Of a DNA stretch of 64,000 nucleotides, positions 36,377-44,620 are shown one piece after another. This stretch comes from CADEFX01 sp963806735 (GTDB lineage Bacteria > Pseudomonadota > Alphaproteobacteria > Rhizobiales > Hyphomicrobiaceae), in assembly GCA_963806735.1 (NCBI GenBank), contig CAWEBE010000080.1, forward strand, positions 124,001 to 188,000, read 5' to 3'. Numbering within the stretch: the first letter of the stretch is position 1; each line of letters starts with the position of its first letter. The translations under genes were made by a program, and so were the position numbers. Under the pieces are notes generated by a model, which worked only from the letters and a program-made list of their open reading frames with translations, was not told where the DNA came from and did no database searches.

Positions 36377-37147
36377 GTGATCAAGGCGGACTCGGCACTC
36401 GTTCATGCTCTCCATGCCTCGCTCAACATGGAGCCACGCAAGGACGGCCGGCGGCCGGATATCCTGCTCTTGCACTACACGGGGATGACGAGCGCCGAGA
36501 AGGCCATCGAATGGCTGGCGCGGCCGGAGAGCGGTGTGTCGTGTCATTACGTGATCGATCGCGAGGGACGGATCACGCAGATGGTTGCCGAGGAGATGCG
36601 CGCCTGGCATGCGGGCGTGTCGCATTGGGCGGGCGAGACCGACATCAACTCCTGCTCGATCGGCATCGAGATCGACAATCCGGGGCACGAGCTGGGCTAC
36701 CCTGAGTTTCCCGATACGCAGATGCGCGCTGTCGAGGCACTTTCGCGTGACATCGTGGCGCGCTTGGGTATCCGGCCCGAGCGCGTCTTGGCTCATTCCG
36801 ACATCGCGCCGACGCGCAAGCTCGATCCGGGTGAGAAATTCGATTGGACGCGGCTGGCGCGTGCTGGCGTGGGCCACTGGGTGGAGCCGGTGCCGGTCAA
36901 ACCCGGCGACGACGGCGTTGGTCCAGGCAACGAAGGGCCGCTGATCCACGAGATGCAGGACCTGCTGCGCCGCTATGGTTACGGCGTAAACCCCTCGGGC
37001 CAGCACGATCCGCTGACCGAGGCTGTGGTCCGGGCATTTCAGCGGCATTTCCGGCCGGCAAGGGTCGATGGCCGCATCGATCAGTCGACCATCGCCACGC
37101 TCAAGCGACTGCTGGCGGCGCTCGACGCACGTGCGCCAGTCGCCTGA
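36377..37147 (+). CDS. N-acetylmuramoyl-L-alanine amidase, AmpD/AmiD-like
   Basis: A 256-residue amidase_2 enzyme with a C-terminal peptidoglycan-binding repeat. LLHYTGMTS carries the first zinc histidine (His33), WHAGVSHW and SIGIEIDNPG are typical AmpD blocks, and AHSDIAPTRKLDPG carries the last histidine and aspartate. The tail EMQDLLRRYGYGV to AVVRAFQRHFRP is a PG_binding_1 domain. There is no signal peptide, so it likely recycles cytoplasmic anhydromuropeptides. A GTG start is used because aaggag is well placed. Confidence 0.88.
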   Translation: MIKADSALVHALHASLNMEPRKDGRRPDILLLHYTGMTSAEKAIEWLARPESGVSCHYVIDREGRITQMVAEEMRAWHAGVSHWAGETDINSCSIGIEIDNPGHELGYPEFPDTQMRAVEALSRDIVARLGIRPERVLAHSDIAPTRKLDPGEKFDWTRLARAGVGHWVEPVPVKPGDDGVGPGNEGPLIHEMQDLLRRYGYGVNPSGQHDPLTEAVVRAFQRHFRPARVDGRIDQSTIATLKRLLAALDARAPVA

Positions 37148-37161
37148 CCGCCGGGATAGCG

Positions 37162-38088
37162 ATGCAGAAACGGGAGCATGTCACGGCCCGCCGCATCGAT
37201 GCGCGCGCAGCGCTGATCCTGCTCGCCTGCTGCGCTGCCTGGGGCTTCAATCAGGTGGCGATCAAGGTGGCCAATCAGGGCATCTCGCCGATGCTGCAGG
37301 CCGGGCTGCGCTCGGCAGTTGCCGGCGTCATTGTTCTGGCGTGGGCACACGTGCGCGGCATCCCGCTGTTCGAGCGGGATGGGACGTTGTGGGCCGGTAT
37401 CGCGGCTGGGCTCCTGTTCGCGGCAGAGTTCATGCTGCTGTACGTGGGGCTCGAGTACACCACGGCCTCGCGCGGAATCATCTTTCTTTATCTGGCGCCG
37501 TTCGCCGTCGCCATGGGCGCGCACCTCTTCATTCCGGGCGATCGGCTGACCTGGATGAAAGTCGCGGGCCTCTTTGCGGCGCTGACTGGATTGACCGTTG
37601 CCATGGGCGAAGGCGTGCTGGCGCCCGAGCGTCCGACGCTACTCGGAGATTTGCTGAGCGTTGCAGCGGCGGTGGTGTGGGGCGCGACCACGGTCGTCGT
37701 GCGAGCGAGCGCGCTGCGCTTCGTGTCGACTGAGAAGACGCTGATTTATCAGCTCGCCGTATCCGCGGCGGCGTTGCCGGTGGCGTCGTGGCTGATGGGT
37801 GAGGCGGGCATCACCGACCTGTCGCTGCGGGTGCTGCTCGGCTTCGGCTACACCGTGCTGGTGGTCGCCGTCGTGAGCTATCTCGCGTGGTTCTGGCTGG
37901 TGCGCACCTATCCGCCGACACGGCTGGCCTCCTTCACGTTTCTTTCGCCGGTCTTCGGCGTGCTGGCGGGACTGGCTGTGCTGGGCGAGGAGCCGAGCTT
38001 GAGCCTGGGCGTGGCGCTGGTCCTGATCGGGGCCGGCATCTGGCTCGTCAATCGAGAGTACAGATTCGAGACTAGCTCGGGCGGATAG
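37162..38088 (+). CDS. EamA/DMT-family permease
   Basis: A 308-residue protein with ten hydrophobic segments in two EamA repeats (AWGFNQVAIKVANQGISPML at the start, FTFLSPVFGVLAGLAVLGEE near the end). It begins 14 bases after the amidase stop, so it may be co-transcribed. The substrate is unknown. Confidence 0.85.
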   Translation: MQKREHVTARRIDARAALILLACCAAWGFNQVAIKVANQGISPMLQAGLRSAVAGVIVLAWAHVRGIPLFERDGTLWAGIAAGLLFAAEFMLLYVGLEYTTASRGIIFLYLAPFAVAMGAHLFIPGDRLTWMKVAGLFAALTGLTVAMGEGVLAPERPTLLGDLLSVAAAVVWGATTVVVRASALRFVSTEKTLIYQLAVSAAALPVASWLMGEAGITDLSLRVLLGFGYTVLVVAVVSYLAWFWLVRTYPPTRLASFTFLSPVFGVLAGLAVLGEEPSLSLGVALVLIGAGIWLVNREYRFETSSGG

Positions 38089-38129
38089 TTCGTGAGACAG
38101 ACGCGGCCGTAGCTGCCAGGAACGCATCC

Positions 38130-39347
38130 ATGCCATTTGGTGACGGAAAGAGTGCACGCCCGCTATGGGTGGTCGTTGTTGCAGCCGGCCTGATTGTCGG
38201 GATCACGATGGGGCTGCGGCAGGTTGCCGGGCTCTATTTGCCGCCGGTGACCCAGGAGCTGGGCATTGGACGCGAGCCGTTCTCGACAGCGATGGCGGTC
38301 GCCAATCTGCTGTGGGGCGTGGCTGCGATTTTTGCCGGCGCCATCGCCGACAAGTTCGGCGCCGGCCGGGTGATCATCGGCGGCCTGCTGCTGATGATGG
38401 CCGGCAATTACGCCATGTATGCAGCGCAGTCGGGTGCCGACCTGATGTTGAGCGGCGTGCTGCTCGGTCTTGGCGTCGGCGGTTCTGGCTTGAGCGTGAT
38501 GGTCGGCGTGATCGCGCGCGCCACGACGCCAGAGCAGCGCACGGCGGCTATCGCGACGCTCGGAATGGCGAGCGGTATTGGCAACTTCATCGCCTTTCCT
38601 TACACGCACATCCTGATGGAAACGCTGGGCTGGCAGGGCAGCTTGCTGGTCATTATCGCGACGCTGGGAGCGCTGATCCCTGTTGTGTTGCCGCTCAGCG
38701 GCAAGCCCACCGCACAGTCAGCGCTGAACCCGCAGACCTTGCGCGAGGCGTTCAACGAGGCCTTCCGCCACCCGAGCTATTGGCTGCTGATCGCAGGCTT
38801 CTTCGTGTGCGGCTTTCACGTCGCCTTCTACTCGGTGCATCTGCCCGCGTTCGTGTCCGATCACGGCCTGCCGGCGTGGGTGGGCGTCGCGGCCCTGACC
38901 GCGGTCGGCCTTGCCAATATTGTCGGCACCTACCTGTCCGGCCAGTCAGCCAAGTACGTCGAGAAGCGGCGCGGGTTGAGCTTCATTTATTTCTCGCGGT
39001 GCTTCGTGTTCCTGGGGCTTCTCTTTCTACCGATCACGCCCATCACGGTGATTGTCTTGAGTGCGGTTCTGGGCTTGCTCTGGCTCTCCACCGTGCCGCT
39101 GACGAGCGCGCTGGTCGGCACGTTCTTCGGCACGACATGGATGTCGATGCTGTTCGGATTCGTCCTGTTCTCGCACCAGGTCGGCTCCTTCATCGGCATC
39201 TGGATGGCGGGCGTGCTGTATGACACAACCAAATCCTACGACGCGATGTGGTGGATCTCCATCGCGCTCGGCCTGTTCGCCGCGCTGATCCACTGGCCGA
39301 TCCGGGAGGAGCCGGTGGCGCGGCTGCGCGTGCAAACGGCGGCGTAA
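38130..39347 (+). CDS. MFS transporter
   Basis: A 405-residue major facilitator with twelve predicted membrane segments. The loop 2-3 motif appears as GAIADKFGAGRVI near residue 70. The pattern resembles oxalate/formate-antiporter-like or monocarboxylate carriers (GLRQVAGLYLPPVTQELG), but the substrate is not certain. It follows the EamA gene by 41 bases. Confidence 0.87.
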   Translation: MPFGDGKSARPLWVVVVAAGLIVGITMGLRQVAGLYLPPVTQELGIGREPFSTAMAVANLLWGVAAIFAGAIADKFGAGRVIIGGLLLMMAGNYAMYAAQSGADLMLSGVLLGLGVGGSGLSVMVGVIARATTPEQRTAAIATLGMASGIGNFIAFPYTHILMETLGWQGSLLVIIATLGALIPVVLPLSGKPTAQSALNPQTLREAFNEAFRHPSYWLLIAGFFVCGFHVAFYSVHLPAFVSDHGLPAWVGVAALTAVGLANIVGTYLSGQSAKYVEKRRGLSFIYFSRCFVFLGLLFLPITPITVIVLSAVLGLLWLSTVPLTSALVGTFFGTTWMSMLFGFVLFSHQVGSFIGIWMAGVLYDTTKSYDAMWWISIALGLFAALIHWPIREEPVARLRVQTAA

Positions 39348-39354
39348 TGTTGCT

Positions 39355-39415
39355 GCGCGGCGTTAGTGGCCGCCGGGCGTGACCCGAGGGAAAGCGAAAT
39401 CAAACTGCCGCAAGG
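39355..39415 (+). other. Degenerate partial copy of RNase P RNA
   Basis: ggccgccgggcgtgaccc, agggaaag and aaatcaaac occur here in the same order and nearly the same spacing as in the genuine rnpB at about 40661-40712. One short segment of the functional RNA is missing. The rest of rnpB is not found around it, so this is a remnant and not a second gene. Confidence 0.6.
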
Positions 39416-39498
39416 AACTTACCGCCTGGGCTCTATGGCGCCTTAATCGGATGTTTATGCCGGCCGGATAGCGTAGGGCCGTTCCTGAAGTCCGCGGC

Positions 39499-40530
39499 GT
39501 GGCCAAGATGCTGTCCTCCGGCTTTTCTCATGTCCTCGAAAGGCTGAGCGGGTTGTTCCTGGCTCCGGGCTCGGACATCTCGTTCGCCTCCCTTTTGTGC
39601 GCACTGTGCGTGGCGCTCCTGTTCCTGGGCTTCAAGCGTCAGCGGCGCGACCGGCCGGTGCGGTTCAGAGCCCTCGTACGGGCTGTGTTCCCGAGGCGTC
39701 TGATCAGGGGTGCGTCAACGAGGGTTGATATCGGGCTGTTCGCCTTCAATGCGTTCCTGTCGAGCATTTTCTTCGGCTGGGCCATCCTTTCCTATCACGT
39801 CGTTAGCAAGACCACGAACGGCGCACTTGGGTCTGCGTTTGGCGCAATGCCGGCCACCACGCTATCCGAGTTCTACTGCGCTTGCATTCTCACGCTCGCG
39901 CTGTTCCTCGCCTCAGAGCTTGCCTATTGGATAGATCACTATCTCAGTCACACCATTCCGTTCCTCTGGGAGTTCCACAAGGTCCATCACACCGCCGAGA
40001 TGCTCTCGCCGCTGACCAATTTCCGCATTCATCCGGTGGATGGCACCGTCTACCTCAACATTCTGGCATTGCTGATGGGAAGCACGGAGGGCATTTGCCA
40101 ATACCTCATGGGCAAAGGCACGCAGCAATATGTGATTTCCAGCAGCAATGTCATTGTCGTGGTCTTCTCCTATCTCGTCGCTCATTTGCATCACACCAAC
40201 TTCTGGATCCCATTCTCGGGGCTGTGGGGACGGATTTTCCTCAGTCCGGCACATCATCAAATTCATCACTCGATCGACCCCAAACATTTCAACACAAACC
40301 TGGGCGGCAGCCTGGCCATCTGGGATTGGATGTTTGGAACTCTGTACGTCCCGGGAAAGAGGCGTGAGAAACTCGTGTTCGGCGTCGCACCGAGAAGCCG
40401 CGAGGACCATACCGTTACCGCGGTGCTCATCACCCCCGTGTTTCGCGCTCTGTCGCATATTAGGCGTCCGGGCCGGCGCCACGTGAGCCAAGCCGGGGCA
40501 CGCGCAGGGGTTGAAGCGCGCGGATCTTGA
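39499..40530 (+). CDS. Sterol desaturase/fatty acid hydroxylase family protein
   Basis: A 343-residue membrane di-iron enzyme. Histidine boxes are visible as HYLSH, HKVHH, HLHHTNF and HHQIHHS between about residues 150 and 260, with four or five hydrophobic segments around them. Family members hydroxylate or desaturate sterols, carotenoids, fatty acids or hopanoid-like lipids; the substrate here is unknown. The rnpB promoter overlaps its stop codon. Confidence 0.87.
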   Translation: MAKMLSSGFSHVLERLSGLFLAPGSDISFASLLCALCVALLFLGFKRQRRDRPVRFRALVRAVFPRRLIRGASTRVDIGLFAFNAFLSSIFFGWAILSYHVVSKTTNGALGSAFGAMPATTLSEFYCACILTLALFLASELAYWIDHYLSHTIPFLWEFHKVHHTAEMLSPLTNFRIHPVDGTVYLNILALLMGSTEGICQYLMGKGTQQYVISSSNVIVVVFSYLVAHLHHTNFWIPFSGLWGRIFLSPAHHQIHHSIDPKHFNTNLGGSLAIWDWMFGTLYVPGKRREKLVFGVAPRSREDHTVTAVLITPVFRALSHIRRPGRRHVSQAGARAGVEARGS

Positions 40531-40556
40531 CGCGGCGATTTTCCTGCCCCTTATGT
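40527..40556 (+). promoter_or_regulatory. Promoter of rnpB
   Basis: TTGACG (40527-40532) and TTATGT (40551-40556) are 18 bases apart. Transcription would begin about 6 bases later, which coincides with the first strand of the rnpB closing helix. The -35 box overlaps the stop codon of the preceding gene. Confidence 0.65.
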
Positions 40557-40560
40557 GTCT

Positions 40561-40985
40561 CTGCCAGCCGGCCGGACGGCCGCTGCCGCCAGCCTCGCGA
40601 CTGTGGCGATACAACTGGTGGCGGAGGAAAGTCCGGGCTCCATGGACCAGCGGTGGCGGCTAACGGCCGCCGGGGGCGACCCCAGGGAAAGTGCCACAGA
40701 AATCAAACCGCCTCAGCCCGTTTCGGCGGTCTGCGGCAAGGGTGAAATGGTGCGGTAAGAGCGCACCGCGCCTCTGGCAACAGAGGTGGCAGGGCAAACC
40801 CCACCGGGAGCAAGACCAAATAGGGGTGGCCGGGCGCGCAGGGAAACTTGCGGCGCCAAGCCGTGGCTCCAGGCTCGCCACCCGGGTTGGTCGCACGAGG
40901 CGGCGCGCAAGCGCCGCCCCAGATGAATGGCCGTCGCGGAGGGAAACCTCCAGACAGAACCCGGCTTACAGGCCGGCTGGCAATG
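40561..40985 (+). ncRNA. rnpB: RNase P RNA, type A
   Basis: The catalytic RNA of ribonuclease P, which matures tRNA 5' ends. Universally conserved blocks are present: gaggaaagtccgggctcc near 40625, cccagggaaagtgccacag near 40681 and agacagaacccggcttaca near 40953. The closing helix P1 is a perfect 12-bp match of tgccagccggcc (40562-40573) with ggccggctggca (40971-40982). The ends are set from that helix. Apparent protein frames across this region are shadows. Confidence 0.97.
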
Positions 40986-41165
40986 TTTTCTCACGGGCCG
41001 CTCCGGAGGGATTGGCTCCAATAAGCGGACCATCCGATGCCTGGCTCTGTACGGTGAAAGCGTGCCAGAAGCTGACCTAGTTCGTTTCCCTGCTATTGAC
41101 GCGCCTTGCTTTCTTCGTTGCGCGCTTTGCTAAGCCACCTCGCCTCGCGGTTGTGATGAACACCC

Positions 41166-42266
41166 TCAAGCTATCATTATCGTGTCGACCGGCCGCCGCG
41201 CTGAATACGGGAGCGTTGGACCATATCCGAAGCGCATGACGAGGTCCGGCCGGCGGCCGGCCATTCCGATGAGGCTCGCCAGCTCCGGTCGAAGCCTGGC
41301 GACCTCGACGGGTTGATTGATGAAGGCATGTTTTAGGCCAAGCGCTGTCGCCTGCAACGCAAATCGCTGGCAGGCGCGGCCCGCAAGAACCCAGTGCTCG
41401 CGGTCTTCCTTTTGAGATACGAACACGGCGATGCCTGCCGAAGAGCGAAGCTGCCGCGCATATTTCTCGTTTTCGCCGTCTACCGTGAACACCCAGTCGA
41501 ATACGCGAGGACCAAGCCATGATGGAAGGGTCGGACTACCGCTGGCCGCGCTGAACAGACCATCGCCAGTCTGCATTGCCTCCCGGGGACTAAAGCGCAG
41601 CCACGATCTAAGCTCCCGTACGAACGCAGCGTCGGCCATCTGGATGCTGTTGCCCGCCACGACCAGGTCGCGCACGCGGTCAATCTGCGGCCGCTCGGTG
41701 ATCAGGACCAGGTCGACGCCGGGAACGATGGCCGCTCTAGCCAGCATTTCGAGATCGCTGGTTGCGATTGATTTTCCGTCATAGTCGGCCCGCGTCGATT
41801 GTCGCCTGGGGATGGCATCAAAGAGCGCGGGGGACGCATGTGGCCCATCTCCGAAGATCAACACCACCGTTCCGTCATTTGCCGGCTCGAAGCCAACTTC
41901 ACCCGGATGTCCGCGAGCAGCGGCGGCAAGTGCCAAATTCTCAGCGGCGCAGCCAAGGCTCACGAAGATGTGGTGATCGTCCGGGTCTACGATCGGGGTT
42001 CGGCGTGAAAAGTCGGGGACGATCTCGATCCTGTTTTGGCCCACGCGGAACCGCCAAGGCTGGGTGTTATGGCCATTGGGTGCGAGCGTTGCATAACGTA
42101 TAAAATCCCGCATCTCCGGGCGCTGTGAAAGCGTCGCGCGGGTCGCCGCTGCCGAGGCGGAATAGGCCTCCATCGATCCCAACTGCCGGAAACCCAAATA
42201 GGCCAAGCTTGTGCCAACGAGCGCTAGTGCACCGCCGCCAATCAGGATTTGTCGTCGTTTGACCAC
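41166..42266 (-). CDS. Nitroreductase-like protein with twin-arginine-type leader
   Basis: A 366-residue protein whose core resembles the FMN-binding nitroreductase fold: ATLAPNGHNTQPWRF and, later, AGRACQRFALQATALGLKHAF. Related exported proteins (Acg-like) sequester flavin or lack reductase activity. The leader VKRRQILIGGGALALVG suggests Tat export. The GTG at 42266 is chosen just before that motif; an alternative GTG at 42341 would add 25 residues. No redox partner genes are adjacent. Confidence 0.72.
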   Translation of the reverse strand: MVKRRQILIGGGALALVGTSLAYLGFRQLGSMEAYSASAAATRATLSQRPEMRDFIRYATLAPNGHNTQPWRFRVGQNRIEIVPDFSRRTPIVDPDDHHIFVSLGCAAENLALAAAARGHPGEVGFEPANDGTVVLIFGDGPHASPALFDAIPRRQSTRADYDGKSIATSDLEMLARAAIVPGVDLVLITERPQIDRVRDLVVAGNSIQMADAAFVRELRSWLRFSPREAMQTGDGLFSAASGSPTLPSWLGPRVFDWVFTVDGENEKYARQLRSSAGIAVFVSQKEDREHWVLAGRACQRFALQATALGLKHAFINQPVEVARLRPELASLIGMAGRRPDLVMRFGYGPTLPYSARRPVDTIMIA

Positions 42267-42537
42267 CCTGTGCCACCCGCCGGTTATTTCTGCCTTGAGT
42301 GCCAGCAGTGCGCTTAGCACAAACCTGCGGAAGTGCCGCACCGCAGAAATTACTCACGTTCGTCCGAGCTAGGTCAAACTCGGTAAGATTCTCAAAGAGC
42401 ACAACCCTTCCGTTCTGCATCCGGCAGCAGACGTGAGGGAACTCGCCGGACCGCGTCATTGGATACACGACCCAGTGCAGGCCAGTTTCCAGAAAAACTT
42501 ATCCCCGCGTTCTGCCACGCGCGCATGATGGGTGCAC

Positions 42538-42885
42538 TCCTTGCCGCGACGGGCTGTGATCGATCCGGTACGCGCAGGGCAAGGGGCTGCGGCGCCCGGA
42601 AGGACGGCTGTCACCGGCGGCTTGAGATCCGGGAGGCGTTTAACCCGTCAGGCCGTGGCCGGCGCCGTCCCCCAGCAATGGGACTAGGCGGCGCGGGCTC
42701 GCACCGGAATGTATGACAAGGCGCAAGGCCCCGGATTTGCAGTCCGGGCTAACCCCTTGGCGGCCCGCGCCCAAAGTCGCCGCACGCGGGTGCCGCAAGG
42801 CAACCCTCGGACCGTGAGGTCCAGAGGACGCAAGTCCTCAAGGAGACCCGCGCGGGTCTCCTGGGGCAGTCATATGCCCCGCGAT
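42538..42885 (+). ncRNA. Candidate structured non-coding RNA, unknown class
   Basis: No protein is supported here, but complementary segments are dense. From 5' to 3': ccttgcc / ggcaagg; gtccc / gggac; an 8-bp helix ggcgcggg (42690-42697) with cccgcgcc (42764-42771) enclosing cccgga-N7-tccggg; then tgcc-gcaa-ggca (42791-42802), ggacc-gtga-ggtcc (42809-42822) and gaggac-gcaa-gtcctc (42824-42839). The 22-base palindrome at 42841-42862 and ggggca / tgcccc at 42863-42880 follow. Three successive GNRA loops in one orientation favour the plus strand. It is not RNase P, SRP, 6S or tmRNA as far as I can tell. Confidence 0.5.
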
Positions 42886-43371
42886 TGCTGCGAGGCACCC
42901 GCATCCCGTCACTTCTCATGCCTTCGGGTCCAACGGACCGCGGGGATGGATGGTGCGTGGGCGGGTGGTAGGGTGGCGAGCAATCTGCACTCGGCAGTCA
43001 GGGAAGAGTTGCGAATAGCGAATGGTGATGAGTGGTGGTGAAGCAATGGTGCTGAACAGCGTCTCGGCCTGCTCTGGGACGTGGAGGTGGTGCATCATTC
43101 GAGTTGCGACGCAGAGTTCGTGGAGACGCATCTGGGTTCCGGCCGATTCCCGCTTCCGCGCGTGTCCGCGCGAAGCGGCGCCGGAGCACAGCCTCACCCA
43201 ACCACTGGCGTCATCCCGGCCCCGCATGCGCGCAAGCGCAAATGCGGAAATGGGCCGGGACCCAGGTGCGATTGCGTACTTGGGGCTTCTCGTGAAGTCG
43301 CCCAATCGCGCGGTCGGGACATGTTGCGGGGCGACCAACGCCGAGAAACGGCGCAGACGTGTGCGCGAGCG
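42886..43371. repeat. Gene-free stretch containing a RIME-like repeat (43203-43270)
   Basis: Within it, gtcatcccggcc and ggccgggacccag bracket a small palindrome (tgcgcgcaagcgca) at 43203-43270, the same family as the repeat at 34780. No coding region with family features is seen on either strand. Confidence 0.55.
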
Positions 43372-43698
43372 TCAGCTGCCCGGCAGCTTGAAGAAGCTAG
43401 TCGGCAGGAGAATCTTGTTTTCCTGCTTGAGCAGCGCGCCGAGCTCGGCCGACTTCTTGGTGTAGGCGATCCACTCGGGATCGGCCCACATGGCGGTGCG
43501 CCGCGCGGTACGTTCGGCCAGGTCCTTGTAGGCCCACACGTGCACGTAGCTGTTGACGTCGCCGACCTCGGTGGTCGCGTACAGCACGGGCTTGCCAAGA
43601 TGCTTGGACTGCGGGCCGTAGCCGTACTTCTCATAGATCTCGAGATGCGCCTTGATGGTGCCGGGCTTCAGATAGTAGGTGCGGTGGTCGAAGATCAT
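43372..43698 (-). CDS. NIPSNAP-family protein
   Basis: A 108-residue protein of the NIPSNAP family, a dimeric alpha-beta barrel. MIFDHRTYYLKPGTIKAHLE and VHVWAYKDLAERTARR are the recognisable stretches. Function in bacteria is not established. It is the second gene after a periplasmic binding protein (31-base gap). ggagg precedes the ATG. Confidence 0.82.
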   Translation of the reverse strand: MIFDHRTYYLKPGTIKAHLEIYEKYGYGPQSKHLGKPVLYATTEVGDVNSYVHVWAYKDLAERTARRTAMWADPEWIAYTKKSAELGALLKQENKILLPTSFFKLPGS

Positions 43699-43729
43699 GA
43701 GACGGTTCCTCCGTTGCGAAGCGTGTGGA

Positions 43730-44545
43730 TCAATAGAGCCGGGTCGGAAAGTAGCGTAGCAGCAGCTCCTCGTAGCGTCCGGTCTCACGCACCCTGCGCA
43801 AGACGCGATTGAGGAGGCTCTTGAGCTGCGGATCGGCTTTGCTCACGGCGATGCCGATGCCGTCGCTGAAATACTTGGGATCGAAGTACGGCCCGCCCTT
43901 CAGCTCGCAGCAGGCTTTGGAGTTCGTACCGTTGAGCCAGAAGACGAGGCTGATGCCGTCGTCGAACAGCAGCGGTATGGTCCCGTTCATGAGGGCGTCG
44001 CGCGCCTGTTCCGGGGTATCGAAGACCTGGACCTGGCTGTTGCGAAAGAAGGCGCGCAGATATGCCTCATGCGCCGTGCCTTTGGTCACGGCGATCTTCT
44101 TGCCCTCGAGGTTCTCGGGCGTGATCTCGAGCTTTGCCCCGACACGCAAGCCGACGAACCATGCCGGCGTGTAGTAGTACCGATCGGTGAAATCGGCGAA
44201 AGCCAGCGCCTGCGGCGTGATCGCATGCGAGGCAATCACCGCATCGGCCTCGCCTCGCCGCAACGCCGGCAACAGCTCATCCCAGGTGCGAACCCGGATG
44301 TCACAGGCCGCGGTTAGCTCGAGGCAGATGGCGCGCGCGAGGTCGACATCGAAGCCCGTAAGCACGCCCTCGTCATCGTAATAGTGAAAAGGCGGAAACT
44401 CGCTGCCGGTCAGAAAGCGCAGCGCCGCGCGCCGAGGCAGATCGCTACTCTCGGCAGAGAGTCCCGTTTGTGACACGGCTGGTGATGGATCGACCAGCAG
44501 CCACACTGCAACGCTTGCGCACATGAGCAGGCGCATTATGCTCAT
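43730..44545 (-). CDS. Amino-acid-type periplasmic binding protein (SBP family 3)
   Basis: A 271-residue secreted binding protein. After a signal peptide ending SPAVSQ come FLTGSEFPPFHYYDDEGVLTG-type residues, GFDVDLARAICLEL, and later FDDGISLVFWL and YFSDGIGIAVSKADPQL. This is the type-2 fold of polar-amino-acid ABC systems. No permease or ATPase genes lie beside it. Several ATGs are possible; the one nearest the leader is used. Confidence 0.82.
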   Translation of the reverse strand: MSIMRLLMCASVAVWLLVDPSPAVSQTGLSAESSDLPRRAALRFLTGSEFPPFHYYDDEGVLTGFDVDLARAICLELTAACDIRVRTWDELLPALRRGEADAVIASHAITPQALAFADFTDRYYYTPAWFVGLRVGAKLEITPENLEGKKIAVTKGTAHEAYLRAFFRNSQVQVFDTPEQARDALMNGTIPLLFDDGISLVFWLNGTNSKACCELKGGPYFDPKYFSDGIGIAVSKADPQLKSLLNRVLRRVRETGRYEELLLRYFPTRLY

Positions 44546-44620
44546 GGCGGGCATTCCGGCGCGACGCCTGCGCGACAGCAGGGCGTCGGGTTCGGACGAG
44601 AACGGCGGCGAGTTCATCCA

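Noticed and set aside
40527..41133. Several short open frames across 40.5-41.1 kb
   Set aside because: They overlap rnpB, whose conserved blocks and closing helix fully explain the sequence.
42538..42885. Two-piece tmRNA (ssrA) as identity of the structured segment
   Set aside because: No tag-like coding (Ala-Asn-Asp-Asn type), no TTCRA T-loop and no acceptor end were found.
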